Positions 1 to 5,352 of a stretch of DNA of 5,418 nt are shown one piece after another; position 1 is the stretch's first letter, and each line of letters begins with the position of its first letter. The notes under the pieces are model-generated. The model had not been told where the DNA came from, made no database searches, and worked only from the letters and a program-made list of their open reading frames with translations. Position numbers and translations under genes: made by a program. This DNA comes from an uncultured Clostridia bacterium (GTDB lineage Bacteria > Bacillota > Clostridia > Monoglobales > Monoglobaceae): positions 1 to 5,418 of the forward strand of contig CAKSFQ010000046.1 of NCBI GenBank assembly GCA_934454115.1, read 5' to 3'.

Positions 1-153
1 CTTGTAATCGGTGAGGCGCTGATACTGAAAACGCCGGTACTGACAACAAACTATGCGGCGGCAAAGGAGCAGATTCCGGAGGATAGAGGAATCATAGCGG
101 AATCTGACGGGGAGTTTTTAAAATCGTTGGCTGCTCTTATCAGAGGACATTGA
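1..153 (+). CDS. Glycosyltransferase, GT4-type, C-terminal end (partial)
   Basis: The window opens inside a gene; frame 1 encodes 50 residues and then TGA. The start VIGEALILKTPVLTTNYAAA followed by KEQI matches the nucleotide-sugar-binding part of GT-B fold GT4 glycosyltransferases. In that family the second Glu of the E-x7-E motif sits in an xxEAL/xxEAM segment, followed by a G/K-x-PV(V/L)(A/T)T strand and a (R/K)E-x-I helix. Glu5 here would be that second Glu; the first lies before the window. The enzyme would act at the inner face of the membrane, adding a sugar from an activated donor to a lipid-linked glycan. Its place ahead of an acyltransferase, a GT2 and a flippase supports polysaccharide assembly. 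Donor and acceptor cannot be told. The family call is good although only the tail is seen; another GT-B family is the main alternative. Confidence 0.75.
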   Translation, partial: LVIGEALILKTPVLTTNYAAAKEQIPEDRGIIAESDGEFLKSLAALIRGH

Positions 154-209
154 TACTTGATATACGAGCCGGTAAGGCGACTTGTATATATATTTTTTAA
201 ATTTCACAG

Positions 210-223
210 AGAAAGGAGGTGAT
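210..223 (+). promoter_or_regulatory. Extended Shine-Dalgarno site of the SLH gene
   Basis: AGAAAGGAGGTGAT matches the complement of the usual 16S rRNA 3' end over 14 bases without mismatch. Two in-frame start codons (GTG 219, ATG 222) lie inside this site and so cannot use it. ATG 228 follows GGAGG by 8 nt and is therefore the chosen start. Such a long match suggests very strong translation, as expected for an abundant surface protein; no other gene here has a comparable site. Confidence 0.9.
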
Positions 224-227
224 GAAT

Positions 228-1457
228 ATGAGGAAAACAAAGAAGATATTTGCAATCCTTTTAGGTATTGCGATGATTTTGGGCTTGAGTATGCCGGCTT
301 TTGCCGAACACTACACCTTTGCGACCGCAACCCAATTCTTTGTTCAGCGTTACGGCGCTCAGATGGATGAAGAAGGAAATGTAACCTCTCAAAGCACCTC
401 GTACTTTACCGCTTCCGTGTTCGATTCGAATTTGACGGAAGGAACACGTTCATCAGATTATCATGTCGTGTACAAAGAAGGAGTTGTTTCATCTGACGAT
501 GTCATCAGTGAGGTGGAACCCAAGCCGGACGATGCGGAAATTCTTGCGAAAATCAAGGACGCATATAACGGCGGCTACATCCTTGCAAGCAACGGAAAAG
601 CCGTAAAATGGGACAAGTTCACAACCGATAACTATGAAATGCGCTGGTATGTATTAAAGTGCGAAGAAGGGGCATGGGTAGTTGATGATGTGTGGCACGT
701 AGACGGTGTTGTTGTGGAAAAGGAAACGCAGAAACCGATTGAAATCGTAGATCCGAGTGATCCGGGCTATACACCGCCCGTTTATGAGGATGAGGAACAC
801 GGCGAGGCGTTTGAGTACACAAGCAACTTTGCTTATATCTACGGATACAACGACAACACGATGGCGGCGGACAGCAATCTGCGCCGCAGTGAAGTATCGG
901 CAATGGTACACCGTCTTGTAAAGCAAAACAATAGGCTCGATGGCTTTGTGTACAGTGCATCAAATCCTCCGGCTTTCGATGATATCGAGGGCGAGTGGTT
1001 CAGAAGCGGTATTGAGTTTATCAACTACAAGGGCGCTTTTGCCGGCGGCAGCAGCGTATATCCGTATGTTGACGTGACGCGCGGCGAAGCCTTTAAAATC
1101 ATATGCCTGGGTCTTGGCTTCAGCGAAAAAACCGATCTCTCGTATGAAAATTATGCCGCTATCCTAAAGAAAGCGGGATATGTTCATGGTGATGAAAACG
1201 GTAATGTAAATGTCGAGAAGCTGATTACGAGAGCTGAATTCTGTACGATTTACAACCGTATTATCGGCAGAGACAAAGCGAAGCTTGTAACGGCGGACGG
1301 CGTAGAAATCACCGCCGAAACCTATGGGTTTAACGACCTGAGAGAGAACGAGTGGTACTACGAGACCATGCTAAAGGCAACAAGCGCATATGATGATGAC
1401 GGATATGTTAATTTAGATCTCCGTAATCATAGAAATGTGCTCGATGACTATCAGTAG
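228..1457 (+). CDS. Secreted S-layer-homology (SLH) domain protein
   Basis: The product has 409 residues from ATG 228. Residues 1-26 are a classical signal peptide: basic start MRKTKK, hydrophobic core IFAILLGIAMILGL, and cleavage predicted after AFA. Residues 27 to about 190 are an unrecognised extracellular region. It contains a W/V-rich stretch (residues 136-163, RWYVLK then VWHVDGVVV) and ends in a Pro/Asp/Glu-rich linker (about 174-192). From about 198 onward there are SLH-type repeats: YIYGYNDNTM plus LRRSEV (198-231); FDDIEGEWF to VTRGEA (250-296); a section with ITRAEF (309-348); and the start of another (GFNDLRENEWYYE, 368-380). SLH domains generally bind pyruvylated secondary cell-wall polysaccharide. 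The ITRAE-like motif is canonical only in the third unit. The gene lies in a glycan cluster, 74 nt after a GT4 gene and with its own strong RBS. The SLH assignment is firm; the role of the N-terminal part is unknown. Confidence 0.88.
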   Translation: MRKTKKIFAILLGIAMILGLSMPAFAEHYTFATATQFFVQRYGAQMDEEGNVTSQSTSYFTASVFDSNLTEGTRSSDYHVVYKEGVVSSDDVISEVEPKPDDAEILAKIKDAYNGGYILASNGKAVKWDKFTTDNYEMRWYVLKCEEGAWVVDDVWHVDGVVVEKETQKPIEIVDPSDPGYTPPVYEDEEHGEAFEYTSNFAYIYGYNDNTMAADSNLRRSEVSAMVHRLVKQNNRLDGFVYSASNPPAFDDIEGEWFRSGIEFINYKGAFAGGSSVYPYVDVTRGEAFKIICLGLGFSEKTDLSYENYAAILKKAGYVHGDENGNVNVEKLITRAEFCTIYNRIIGRDKAKLVTADGVEITAETYGFNDLRENEWYYETMLKATSAYDDDGYVNLDLRNHRNVLDDYQ

Positions 1458-1494
1458 TTATATTTATGCGCATAGGCATGGTTGAACGATCATT

Positions 1495-1532
1495 AACAGG
1501 GCAGCGGCGCCTTACCGCTGCTATCCTGTTTT
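1495..1532 (+). terminator. Terminator-like hairpin between the SLH and acyltransferase genes
   Basis: The arms AACAGG and GCAGCGG (1495-1507) pair with CCGCTGC (1515-1521) and CCTGTT (1525-1530), with a 3-nt bulge TAT and a 7-nt loop. About 13 bp form, and only four T follow or overlap the stem end (1529-1532). The GC-rich stem fits an intrinsic terminator or attenuator, but the T-run is short. I saw no good promoter between it and the next gene, so partial readthrough that sets SLH protein above the downstream enzymes is plausible. Confidence 0.55.
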
Positions 1533-1559
1533 AGTGACAGGAAGGAGATTCCGATTGGT

Positions 1560-2144
1560 GTGGTAAAGAATGTCAAAAAAATTGCAGGGATTGTTTTATT
1601 CAGAGCGGCTGCCCGGTATCTTCCGGCATCATACAGAAAGCTTGCGGGCGGTTTTTCAAAACGGTTCCGCGCATTCTGTACAAGACTTATGCTTGATGAG
1701 TGCGGCAGTAATGTAAATATTGAAAAGGGCGCGGATTTTGCGCTTAACATAAAAATCGGAAACAATTCCGGTATCGGGAAGGACTCAATTGTCGGCGCAT
1801 ATACGCAAATCGGCGATAATGTTATGATGGGTGAGGCATGCTTTATCTACACGCGAAACCACAAGACAGACCGCTTGGATATTCCCATGTGCAGCCAAGG
1901 CTTTGACGAATATAAGCCCGTTATTATATCCGACGATGTGTGGATCGGCGCGAGAGTCACCATACTTCCGGGTGCAAAAATAGGGAAAGGCGCAATTATC
2001 GGCGCAGGCGCGGTGGTAACGGGAGAAATACCGGACTATGCAGTCGCCGGAGGCGTTCCGGCAAGGGTAATAAAATACAGAAATCAACAGAAAGGGCGGT
2101 GCGGCGATGAATCCGAAGCTGAGTGTGATTATTCCGGTGTATAA
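1560..2144 (+). CDS. Hexapeptide-repeat (left-handed beta-helix) acyltransferase
   Basis: The product has 194 residues. Start GTG 1560 is chosen because no ATG is available upstream and AAGGAG (1542-1547) lies 12 nt before it, a little far. After a basic, partly hydrophobic N-terminus (1-45), residues about 52-92 and 121-155 carry isoleucine/valine-spaced hexapeptide turns such as IKIGNN, TQIGDN, VWIGAR, AKIGKG and AIIGAG, ending in GGVPARVIKYR. This is the layout of the maltose/galactoside/virginiamycin and WcaF/CapG acetyltransferase group, which move an acetyl group from acetyl-CoA to a sugar or amino sugar as trimers. His101 in TRNHKTDR is the likely catalytic base. It probably modifies the glycan of this cluster. 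The last about 20 residues go beyond the family's usual end and overlap the next gene by 38 nt. The exact acceptor is unknown. Confidence 0.88.
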   Translation: MVKNVKKIAGIVLFRAAARYLPASYRKLAGGFSKRFRAFCTRLMLDECGSNVNIEKGADFALNIKIGNNSGIGKDSIVGAYTQIGDNVMMGEACFIYTRNHKTDRLDIPMCSQGFDEYKPVIISDDVWIGARVTILPGAKIGKGAIIGAGAVVTGEIPDYAVAGGVPARVIKYRNQQKGRCGDESEAECDYSGV

Positions 2145-3168
2145 TACGGAAAAGTTTTTAGATAAGTGTATAAACAGTATTCTGAATCAGTCATATAAGG
2201 ATTTGGAAATCGTGCTGGTTGACGATTCGTCGACAGACGCAAGCGCCGCAATATGCGATGGCTATGCCCAAAATTATGATTTTATAAAAGTAATTCACAA
2301 GGAACACGGAGGGCCGATCCATACGAGAAAGGCGGGATTTTTAAATTCCTGCGGAGAATATGTGTCATACATAGACAGTGACGATTACATCGAACCGGGA
2401 ATGTATGAATATATGATGAAAAAGATATTGGAACACGATGCCGATATCGGTATCAGCGATATTATAATTGAAACTGAAAATTTAAGAATTCCGCTATATA
2501 AAGATATCCCGGAAGGCTTTTATGATAAAGAAAAATTGAAAAAAGAAGTTTATCCTTATATGCTCTATTCATCAAGGCTGAATGAGCCGTCAGTCATCCC
2601 AAGCCTTTGTACCAAGATTATCAGAAGGAGCGTACTCGAAAAGGTGATCTTAAATGCCAATGAAAGCATTTATTACGGCGAGGATGCCATATGTTCCTAT
2701 CCCTGCTTGCTTGACGCAAACAGCGCATATATTGCAAAGGATAAATTTTTCTATATATACAGGCAGACGGCATATTCCATTACAAAAAAATATGACAGCC
2801 GGTTTTGCAATAAACTAAAGCTTTTAATAAGCATACTCGAAGCGGAATTTAAAAATCGAAGCTTTGAGGCGGAAACACAGCTGAACTGCTATATATCACT
2901 GCAACTCATTCATTGCCTGAGAGGCGAGCTTTTGAACAACAACGAAATACCGCTTCGTGAAAGGGTAAAGAAAATGAAAACATATCTGTCGTATCCGAGA
3001 TTTCAGGAAGTATTCGATACGGCAAAACAGGAGAACATTGACAAAAAATTAAAGACAAAGCTGTATCTTGCCGAAAACAGATGTTTGTATTTACTTTTTA
3101 TGATGTTTTTCTTTAAAGAAAAAATTTTATTGCTTCGGGAAAAATATAGTGAACGCAGAAAACCGTAA
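2107..3168 (+). CDS. Family 2 glycosyltransferase (GT-A fold)
   Basis: The product has 353 residues. The N-terminal domain is a clear GT2: SVIIPVYNTEKFLDKCINSI (6-25), IVLVDDSSTD with Asp39/Asp40 for the nucleotide, and YIDSDDYIEPGMY with the metal-binding DSD at 90-92. A further acidic pair, GED (191-193), and FYIYRQTAYSIT (215-226) match features common in polysaccharide GT2 enzymes. The C-terminal third (about 230-353) is helical, basic and unassigned, with a hydrophobic patch near 329-336. The enzyme should be cytosolic or membrane-peripheral and add one sugar from a nucleotide donor to a lipid-linked repeat unit. ATG 2107 lies 10 nt after AAAGGG (2091-2096). The gene overlaps the acyltransferase by 38 nt and the flippase by 20 nt, so translational coupling is likely. 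Donor and linkage cannot be predicted. Confidence 0.93.
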   Translation: MNPKLSVIIPVYNTEKFLDKCINSILNQSYKDLEIVLVDDSSTDASAAICDGYAQNYDFIKVIHKEHGGPIHTRKAGFLNSCGEYVSYIDSDDYIEPGMYEYMMKKILEHDADIGISDIIIETENLRIPLYKDIPEGFYDKEKLKKEVYPYMLYSSRLNEPSVIPSLCTKIIRRSVLEKVILNANESIYYGEDAICSYPCLLDANSAYIAKDKFFYIYRQTAYSITKKYDSRFCNKLKLLISILEAEFKNRSFEAETQLNCYISLQLIHCLRGELLNNNEIPLRERVKKMKTYLSYPRFQEVFDTAKQENIDKKLKTKLYLAENRCLYLLFMMFFFKEKILLLREKYSERRKP

Positions 3169-4687
3169 CGAAAGTATTGCCCGTCAAACGGCGGCAAATA
3201 TAGCCGCATCCGTTATATATCAGATTACCGCAGCGGTATGTTCTTTAATACTTCCGAGATACATACTCCTTTCCTTTGGCTCTGATGTAAACGGAATCTT
3301 GCAGTCAGTAAGTCAGCTCTTAAATTATACTGTAATCATGGAATGCGGTATTGGCGGTCTTATTCTGGCGGCGTTTTACAAGCCGCTTGCCGATGGGGAT
3401 AAAAGATCGATATCGGATATTTTTAATTATTCGAGGGACTTTTTTAGCAAGCTGTCTTATGTATATATGGGGCTTGTACTTATACTTGCGGTTTTGGCAA
3501 AGGTGATTATCCGCACCGATTATGATTTTGCATATGTCAGCACGCTAACGCTGATACTCGGCATAAGCTACTATTTTACCTATTATTTTGCAATGACGCA
3601 CCGGCTTTTAATACGCGCCGACCAGAAAATACGGATTGTGCAGGGGATACAAAGCATAACGCTTATTTTAAATACGGTTATATGCGTTGTTGCTATACGC
3701 CTTGGATTTGGAATCCATAGTGTAAAAGCGGTAAGCGCAGTTGTTTTTCTGCTAAATCCTATGGTGTTTAGACTATATGTGAAACGGCGCTACAGCATCG
3801 TGGACAAAACATATGACAAAGGCCGTGACCTTCCGCGCAAACGCGATGGAATTGCGCACCAGGTTGCCTTTTTCGTTCATATGAACACCGATATTGTGCT
3901 GATTTCGATTGCCTGCGGAACAAAAGAGGTTTCGGTATATTCCGTATATAACTCCATTATCTATGCGGTGGAAAGCTTTTTTACAACGATTTCCGACAGC
4001 ATATCGGCGGCTGTTGGGAATATGATTGCAAAAGGTGAAAAAGATGCGTTGAAATCTTCGTTTGAATTTTATAGGATAGTGAATACTGCGGCTGCGACTT
4101 TTGTGTGCGTTGCCGAGGCGGTTCTTATTCTTCCCTTTGTGAGTATCTATACCAAAGGCGTTACCGATGCAATGTATGTACGCCCCGCCTTTGCTTATAT
4201 GATGATTGCCGCACAGTGGTTTTTTTGTATGAGAATCCCTTACAACAACATTATAAGCGCGGCGGGACATTACGGACAGACAAAAAACGGCGCCTATATG
4301 GAAGTGATTCTTAATATGGCAATTTCGTTATTGCTGCTGCCGCGGTTCGGTATCTGCGGCGTGGCTTTTGGTACAATGATCGCTATGGCGGCAAGGGCGG
4401 CATATATGGCCTGGTATTTATCGCGTCATCTTCTGCGCAGAAGGCTCGTGTTATTTATAAAGGACATCATACTGAACGGTATATTCGGCGTAATGCTTGT
4501 TTGGCTGATAGGAAAAACAATAACAATTTCGGCGGATCATCTGTTTGTGTGGGGATTTTATGCCGCCGGAATCAGCATCGGTATCATTGCAGCGGTTTTT
4601 ATTTTTAACGTTATGGTCGATCATACGGCTGTTGTCACGATGATAAAAAGAATGAGGAAGAAGCAGAATCGTCGGAGACCGTCGTAA
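3149..4687 (+). CDS. Polysaccharide flippase, Wzx/MVF-type membrane protein
   Basis: The product has 512 residues and is strongly hydrophobic, with about 12-14 membrane segments (for example near 17-40, 103-121, 128-148, 165-185, 192-210, 236-257, 312-334, 384-397, 400-424, 437-454 and 466-489). It has basic cytosolic loops (KRRYSIVDK, PRKRDG) and a very basic tail (RMRKKQNRRR). The opening SIARQTAANIAASVIYQ and the later GVAFGTMIAMAARAAY fit the MATE/MVF-like Wzx (PST, RfbX-like) exporters. These flip undecaprenyl-diphosphate-linked repeat units across the membrane. Length fits the family. The start GTG 3149 overlaps the GT2 gene by 20 nt; only a weak purine stretch precedes it, so coupling to GT2 translation is likely. 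It is the last gene of the cluster and is followed by a strong hairpin. A teichoic-acid-type or other lipid-linked glycan exporter is the alternative; no polymerase is in view. Confidence 0.9.
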   Translation: MNAENRNESIARQTAANIAASVIYQITAAVCSLILPRYILLSFGSDVNGILQSVSQLLNYTVIMECGIGGLILAAFYKPLADGDKRSISDIFNYSRDFFSKLSYVYMGLVLILAVLAKVIIRTDYDFAYVSTLTLILGISYYFTYYFAMTHRLLIRADQKIRIVQGIQSITLILNTVICVVAIRLGFGIHSVKAVSAVVFLLNPMVFRLYVKRRYSIVDKTYDKGRDLPRKRDGIAHQVAFFVHMNTDIVLISIACGTKEVSVYSVYNSIIYAVESFFTTISDSISAAVGNMIAKGEKDALKSSFEFYRIVNTAAATFVCVAEAVLILPFVSIYTKGVTDAMYVRPAFAYMMIAAQWFFCMRIPYNNIISAAGHYGQTKNGAYMEVILNMAISLLLLPRFGICGVAFGTMIAMAARAAYMAWYLSRHLLRRRLVLFIKDIILNGIFGVMLVWLIGKTITISADHLFVWGFYAAGISIGIIAAVFIFNVMVDHTAVVTMIKRMRKKQNRRRPS

Positions 4688-4725
4688 ATAGGCCGAATTT
4701 AAGAAAAAGTCGGGTTTTGTAAAAG

Positions 4726-4767
4726 AATAAGGACAATAGCCTTTGTATCAAAGCTATTGTCCTTATT
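4726..4767 (+). terminator. Long hairpin terminator after the flippase gene
   Basis: AATAAGGACAATAGC (4726-4740) is exactly complementary to 4753-4767, a perfect 15-bp stem. With one bulged C (4741) the stem extends by TTTG/CAAA around a TAT loop. The T-run after it is short on both strands (TTATTTGG on +, TTATTCTTTTAC on -), so it could act weakly in both directions. It lies 38 nt after the flippase stop, as expected for the cluster's end. Confidence 0.75.
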
Positions 4768-4838
4768 TGGCAAAGGTGAATAATTTTGATACAACCCTTC
4801 GCCTTGTGCATTTTTTATTTTTTCGTGTCAAGGGTACT

Positions 4839-4853
4839 ATTATAATTTATAAT
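4839..4853. promoter_or_regulatory. Perfect 15-bp AT-only palindrome
   Basis: ATTATAATTTATAAT is a perfect 7-1-7 inverted repeat made only of A and T. It includes two overlapping -10-like TATAAT hexamers (4841-4846 and 4848-4853), but no -35 at a good distance. It could be an operator, a promoter core or a chance result of high AT content. Confidence 0.25.
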
Positions 4854-4958
4854 TAACCTTTAAATGCTTGTTCCCGATACGCTAATTAATTAACATCATA
4901 ACAGCAACAAGTATAATTAAAAAGGCGAAGTTAAATGCAGAAAACATCTTTACATAGT

Positions 4959-4984
4959 ATCCGGTTCTTCCGGGATTATTTTTT
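4959..4984 (+). terminator. Weak hairpin plus T-run
   Basis: ATCCGG (4959-4964) can pair with CCGG and AT (4970-4973, 4975-4976) around a TTCTT loop, with one bulged G, followed by TATTTTTT. The shape is terminator-like but the stem is only 6 bp, and no gene is known just upstream. Confidence 0.25.
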
Positions 4985-5073
4985 ACATATTCCCGAAAAG
5001 TTATCAGGCTTGCCAAAACATCTACTTCGTTTCAACATGGTTCTATTTTTGCGAATTCCTTAACACATTAGCT

Positions 5074-5088
5074 ATTTAACAGTTAAAT
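5074..5088. promoter_or_regulatory. Perfect 15-bp palindrome upstream of the fur promoter
   Basis: ATTTAACAGTTAAAT is a perfect 7-1-7 inverted repeat. It ends 32 nt before the -35 hexamer of the promoter at 5121, a place where an activator or distal operator could sit. It contains GTTAA half-sites, but I cannot name a regulator. Confidence 0.3.
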
Positions 5089-5102
5089 CTATAAAATCTA
5101 TA
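5085..5102 (+). repeat. Tandem 9-bp direct repeat
   Basis: AAATCTATA occurs twice head to tail (5085-5093, 5094-5102) without mismatch, overlapping the right arm of the palindrome at 5074-5088 and ending 18 nt before the -35 box. It adds A/T runs that could bend DNA upstream of the promoter; slippage is an equal explanation. Confidence 0.55.
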
Positions 5103-5120
5103 AAAACGTATTTTATAATC

Positions 5121-5149
5121 TTGACAAAATCAAAAAAGAAGTATATAAC
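5121..5149 (+). promoter_or_regulatory. Sigma-A-type promoter of the fur fragment
   Basis: A consensus -35 TTGACA (5121-5126) is followed after exactly 17 bp by TATAAC (5144-5149), one base from the consensus -10, with an A/T-rich upstream stretch. Transcription should start about 5155-5158 and reads into the GTG at 5188. This is the best promoter in the window. Confidence 0.8.
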
Positions 5150-5151
5150 AT

Positions 5152-5174
5152 AATTTGCGAATGATTTGCAAATT
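5152..5174. promoter_or_regulatory. Fur-family-box-like operator
   Basis: The 23 bases AATTTGCGAAT-G-ATTTGCAAATT form an inverted repeat with 10 of 11 positions paired around a single central base. The inner 15 bases read TGNNAATNATTNNCA, the 7-1-7 layout shared by Fur, PerR and Zur boxes with their AATNATT core. It starts just after the -10 and covers the expected transcription start, so a bound repressor would block transcription. Self-regulation by the Fur-family gene that follows is a natural guess. Which metal or signal is sensed cannot be told. Confidence 0.6.
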
Positions 5175-5181
5175 TGAGGTG
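5175..5181 (+). promoter_or_regulatory. RBS that sets the fur-fragment start
   Basis: TGAGGTG lies 6 nt before GTG 5188, a good spacing. The later in-frame ATG 5200 would be 18 nt away, and the TTG at 5184 (another frame) would be only 2 nt away. GTG 5188 is therefore preferred. Confidence 0.7.
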
Positions 5182-5187
5182 TATTGA

Positions 5188-5352
5188 GTGTCAAAGTATA
5201 TGACAAGGCAAAGGAAAATACTTTTGGATTTTTTATCAAAGCATATCGACGAAACGCTTTCCGCAAGGCAGATAGCGGACGCACTCAGCACAGACGGCAT
5301 AAGCACAAGGGGATTTTGCGCCCATTTTTTTCATACCCCTTGTATTTTTTGA
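5188..5352 (+). pseudogene. Truncated Fur-family metalloregulator (N-terminal fragment)
   Basis: GTG 5188 opens a 54-codon frame. Residues 4-40 (YMTRQRKILLDFLSKHIDET, then [17 protein letters not shown]) match the first part of the winged-helix DNA-binding domain of Fur-family repressors: T-x-Q-R-x-x-(I/L)L-x-(F/Y)L, a helix, then (F/L)(T/S)A-x-(Q/E)IA. In intact members GIS is followed at once by a recognition helix with a VYR(N/Y)L core. Here it is followed by 14 unrelated residues ([14 protein letters not shown]) and TGA. Intact proteins have about 130-160 residues, so the recognition helix, dimerisation domain and metal sites are missing. Homology ends about base 5307-5310. Promoter, operator-like site and RBS upstream look intact, which suggests a recent break. 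A short expressed peptide is possible but would not bind DNA as Fur does. Its iron, zinc or peroxide subtype is not decidable. Confidence 0.75.
5305..5350 (+). terminator. Inverted repeat with T-run at the fur/recombinase junction
   Basis: ACAAGGGG (5305-5312) pairs perfectly with CCCCTTGT (5336-5343), separated by a 23-nt loop and followed by ATTTTTT. This could end transcription of the broken fur gene, or be a trace of the joining event. The long loop lowers confidence in a terminator. Confidence 0.4.

Larger units (their letters stand above)
4688..5187. other. AT-rich intergenic spacer without a convincing gene
   Basis: These 500 bases separate the polysaccharide cluster from the Fur fragment and are clearly more AT-rich than the genes. 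They hold the cluster terminator, two perfect 7-1-7 palindromes, a tandem 9-bp repeat and the promoter with palindromic operator of the Fur fragment. Open frames exist (42 codons on + from ATG 4935; about 49 codons on - from 5031 to 4882), but neither has a convincing start with RBS or a family I recognise. I see no tRNA or known riboswitch. Confidence 0.7.

Noticed and set aside
157..190. Possible promoter before the SLH gene (TTGATA 157-162, TATATA 185-190)
   Set aside because: The 22-bp spacer is too long for a sigma-A promoter, and no better pair was found; transcription from the upstream gene is as likely.
619..963. Long minus-strand frames under the SLH gene
   Set aside because: Antisense shadows of a well-supported coding gene; Cys/His/Arg-rich products with no domain.
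1465..1474. TATGCGCATA palindrome after the SLH gene
   Set aside because: Ten bases only, no context, likely by chance.
3773..4270. 165-codon minus-strand frame under the flippase
   Set aside because: Shadow of the flippase gene, with low-hydrophobicity, His/Lys/Arg/Asn-rich product and no recognisable fold.
4826..4831. Minus-strand TTGACA (TGTCAA on +)
   Set aside because: No -10-like hexamer at 16-18 bp and no minus-strand gene for it to serve.
4839..4853. PerR box reading of the AT-only palindrome
   Set aside because: The centre is AANTT rather than the AATNATT core of PerR/Fur sites, so it is listed only as an unassigned palindrome.
4935..5063. 42-codon + frame from ATG 4935 with a weak AAGGCG before it
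   Set aside because: The product (MQKTSLHSIRFFRDYF...) resembles nothing I know, the SD is poor and no promoter is evident.
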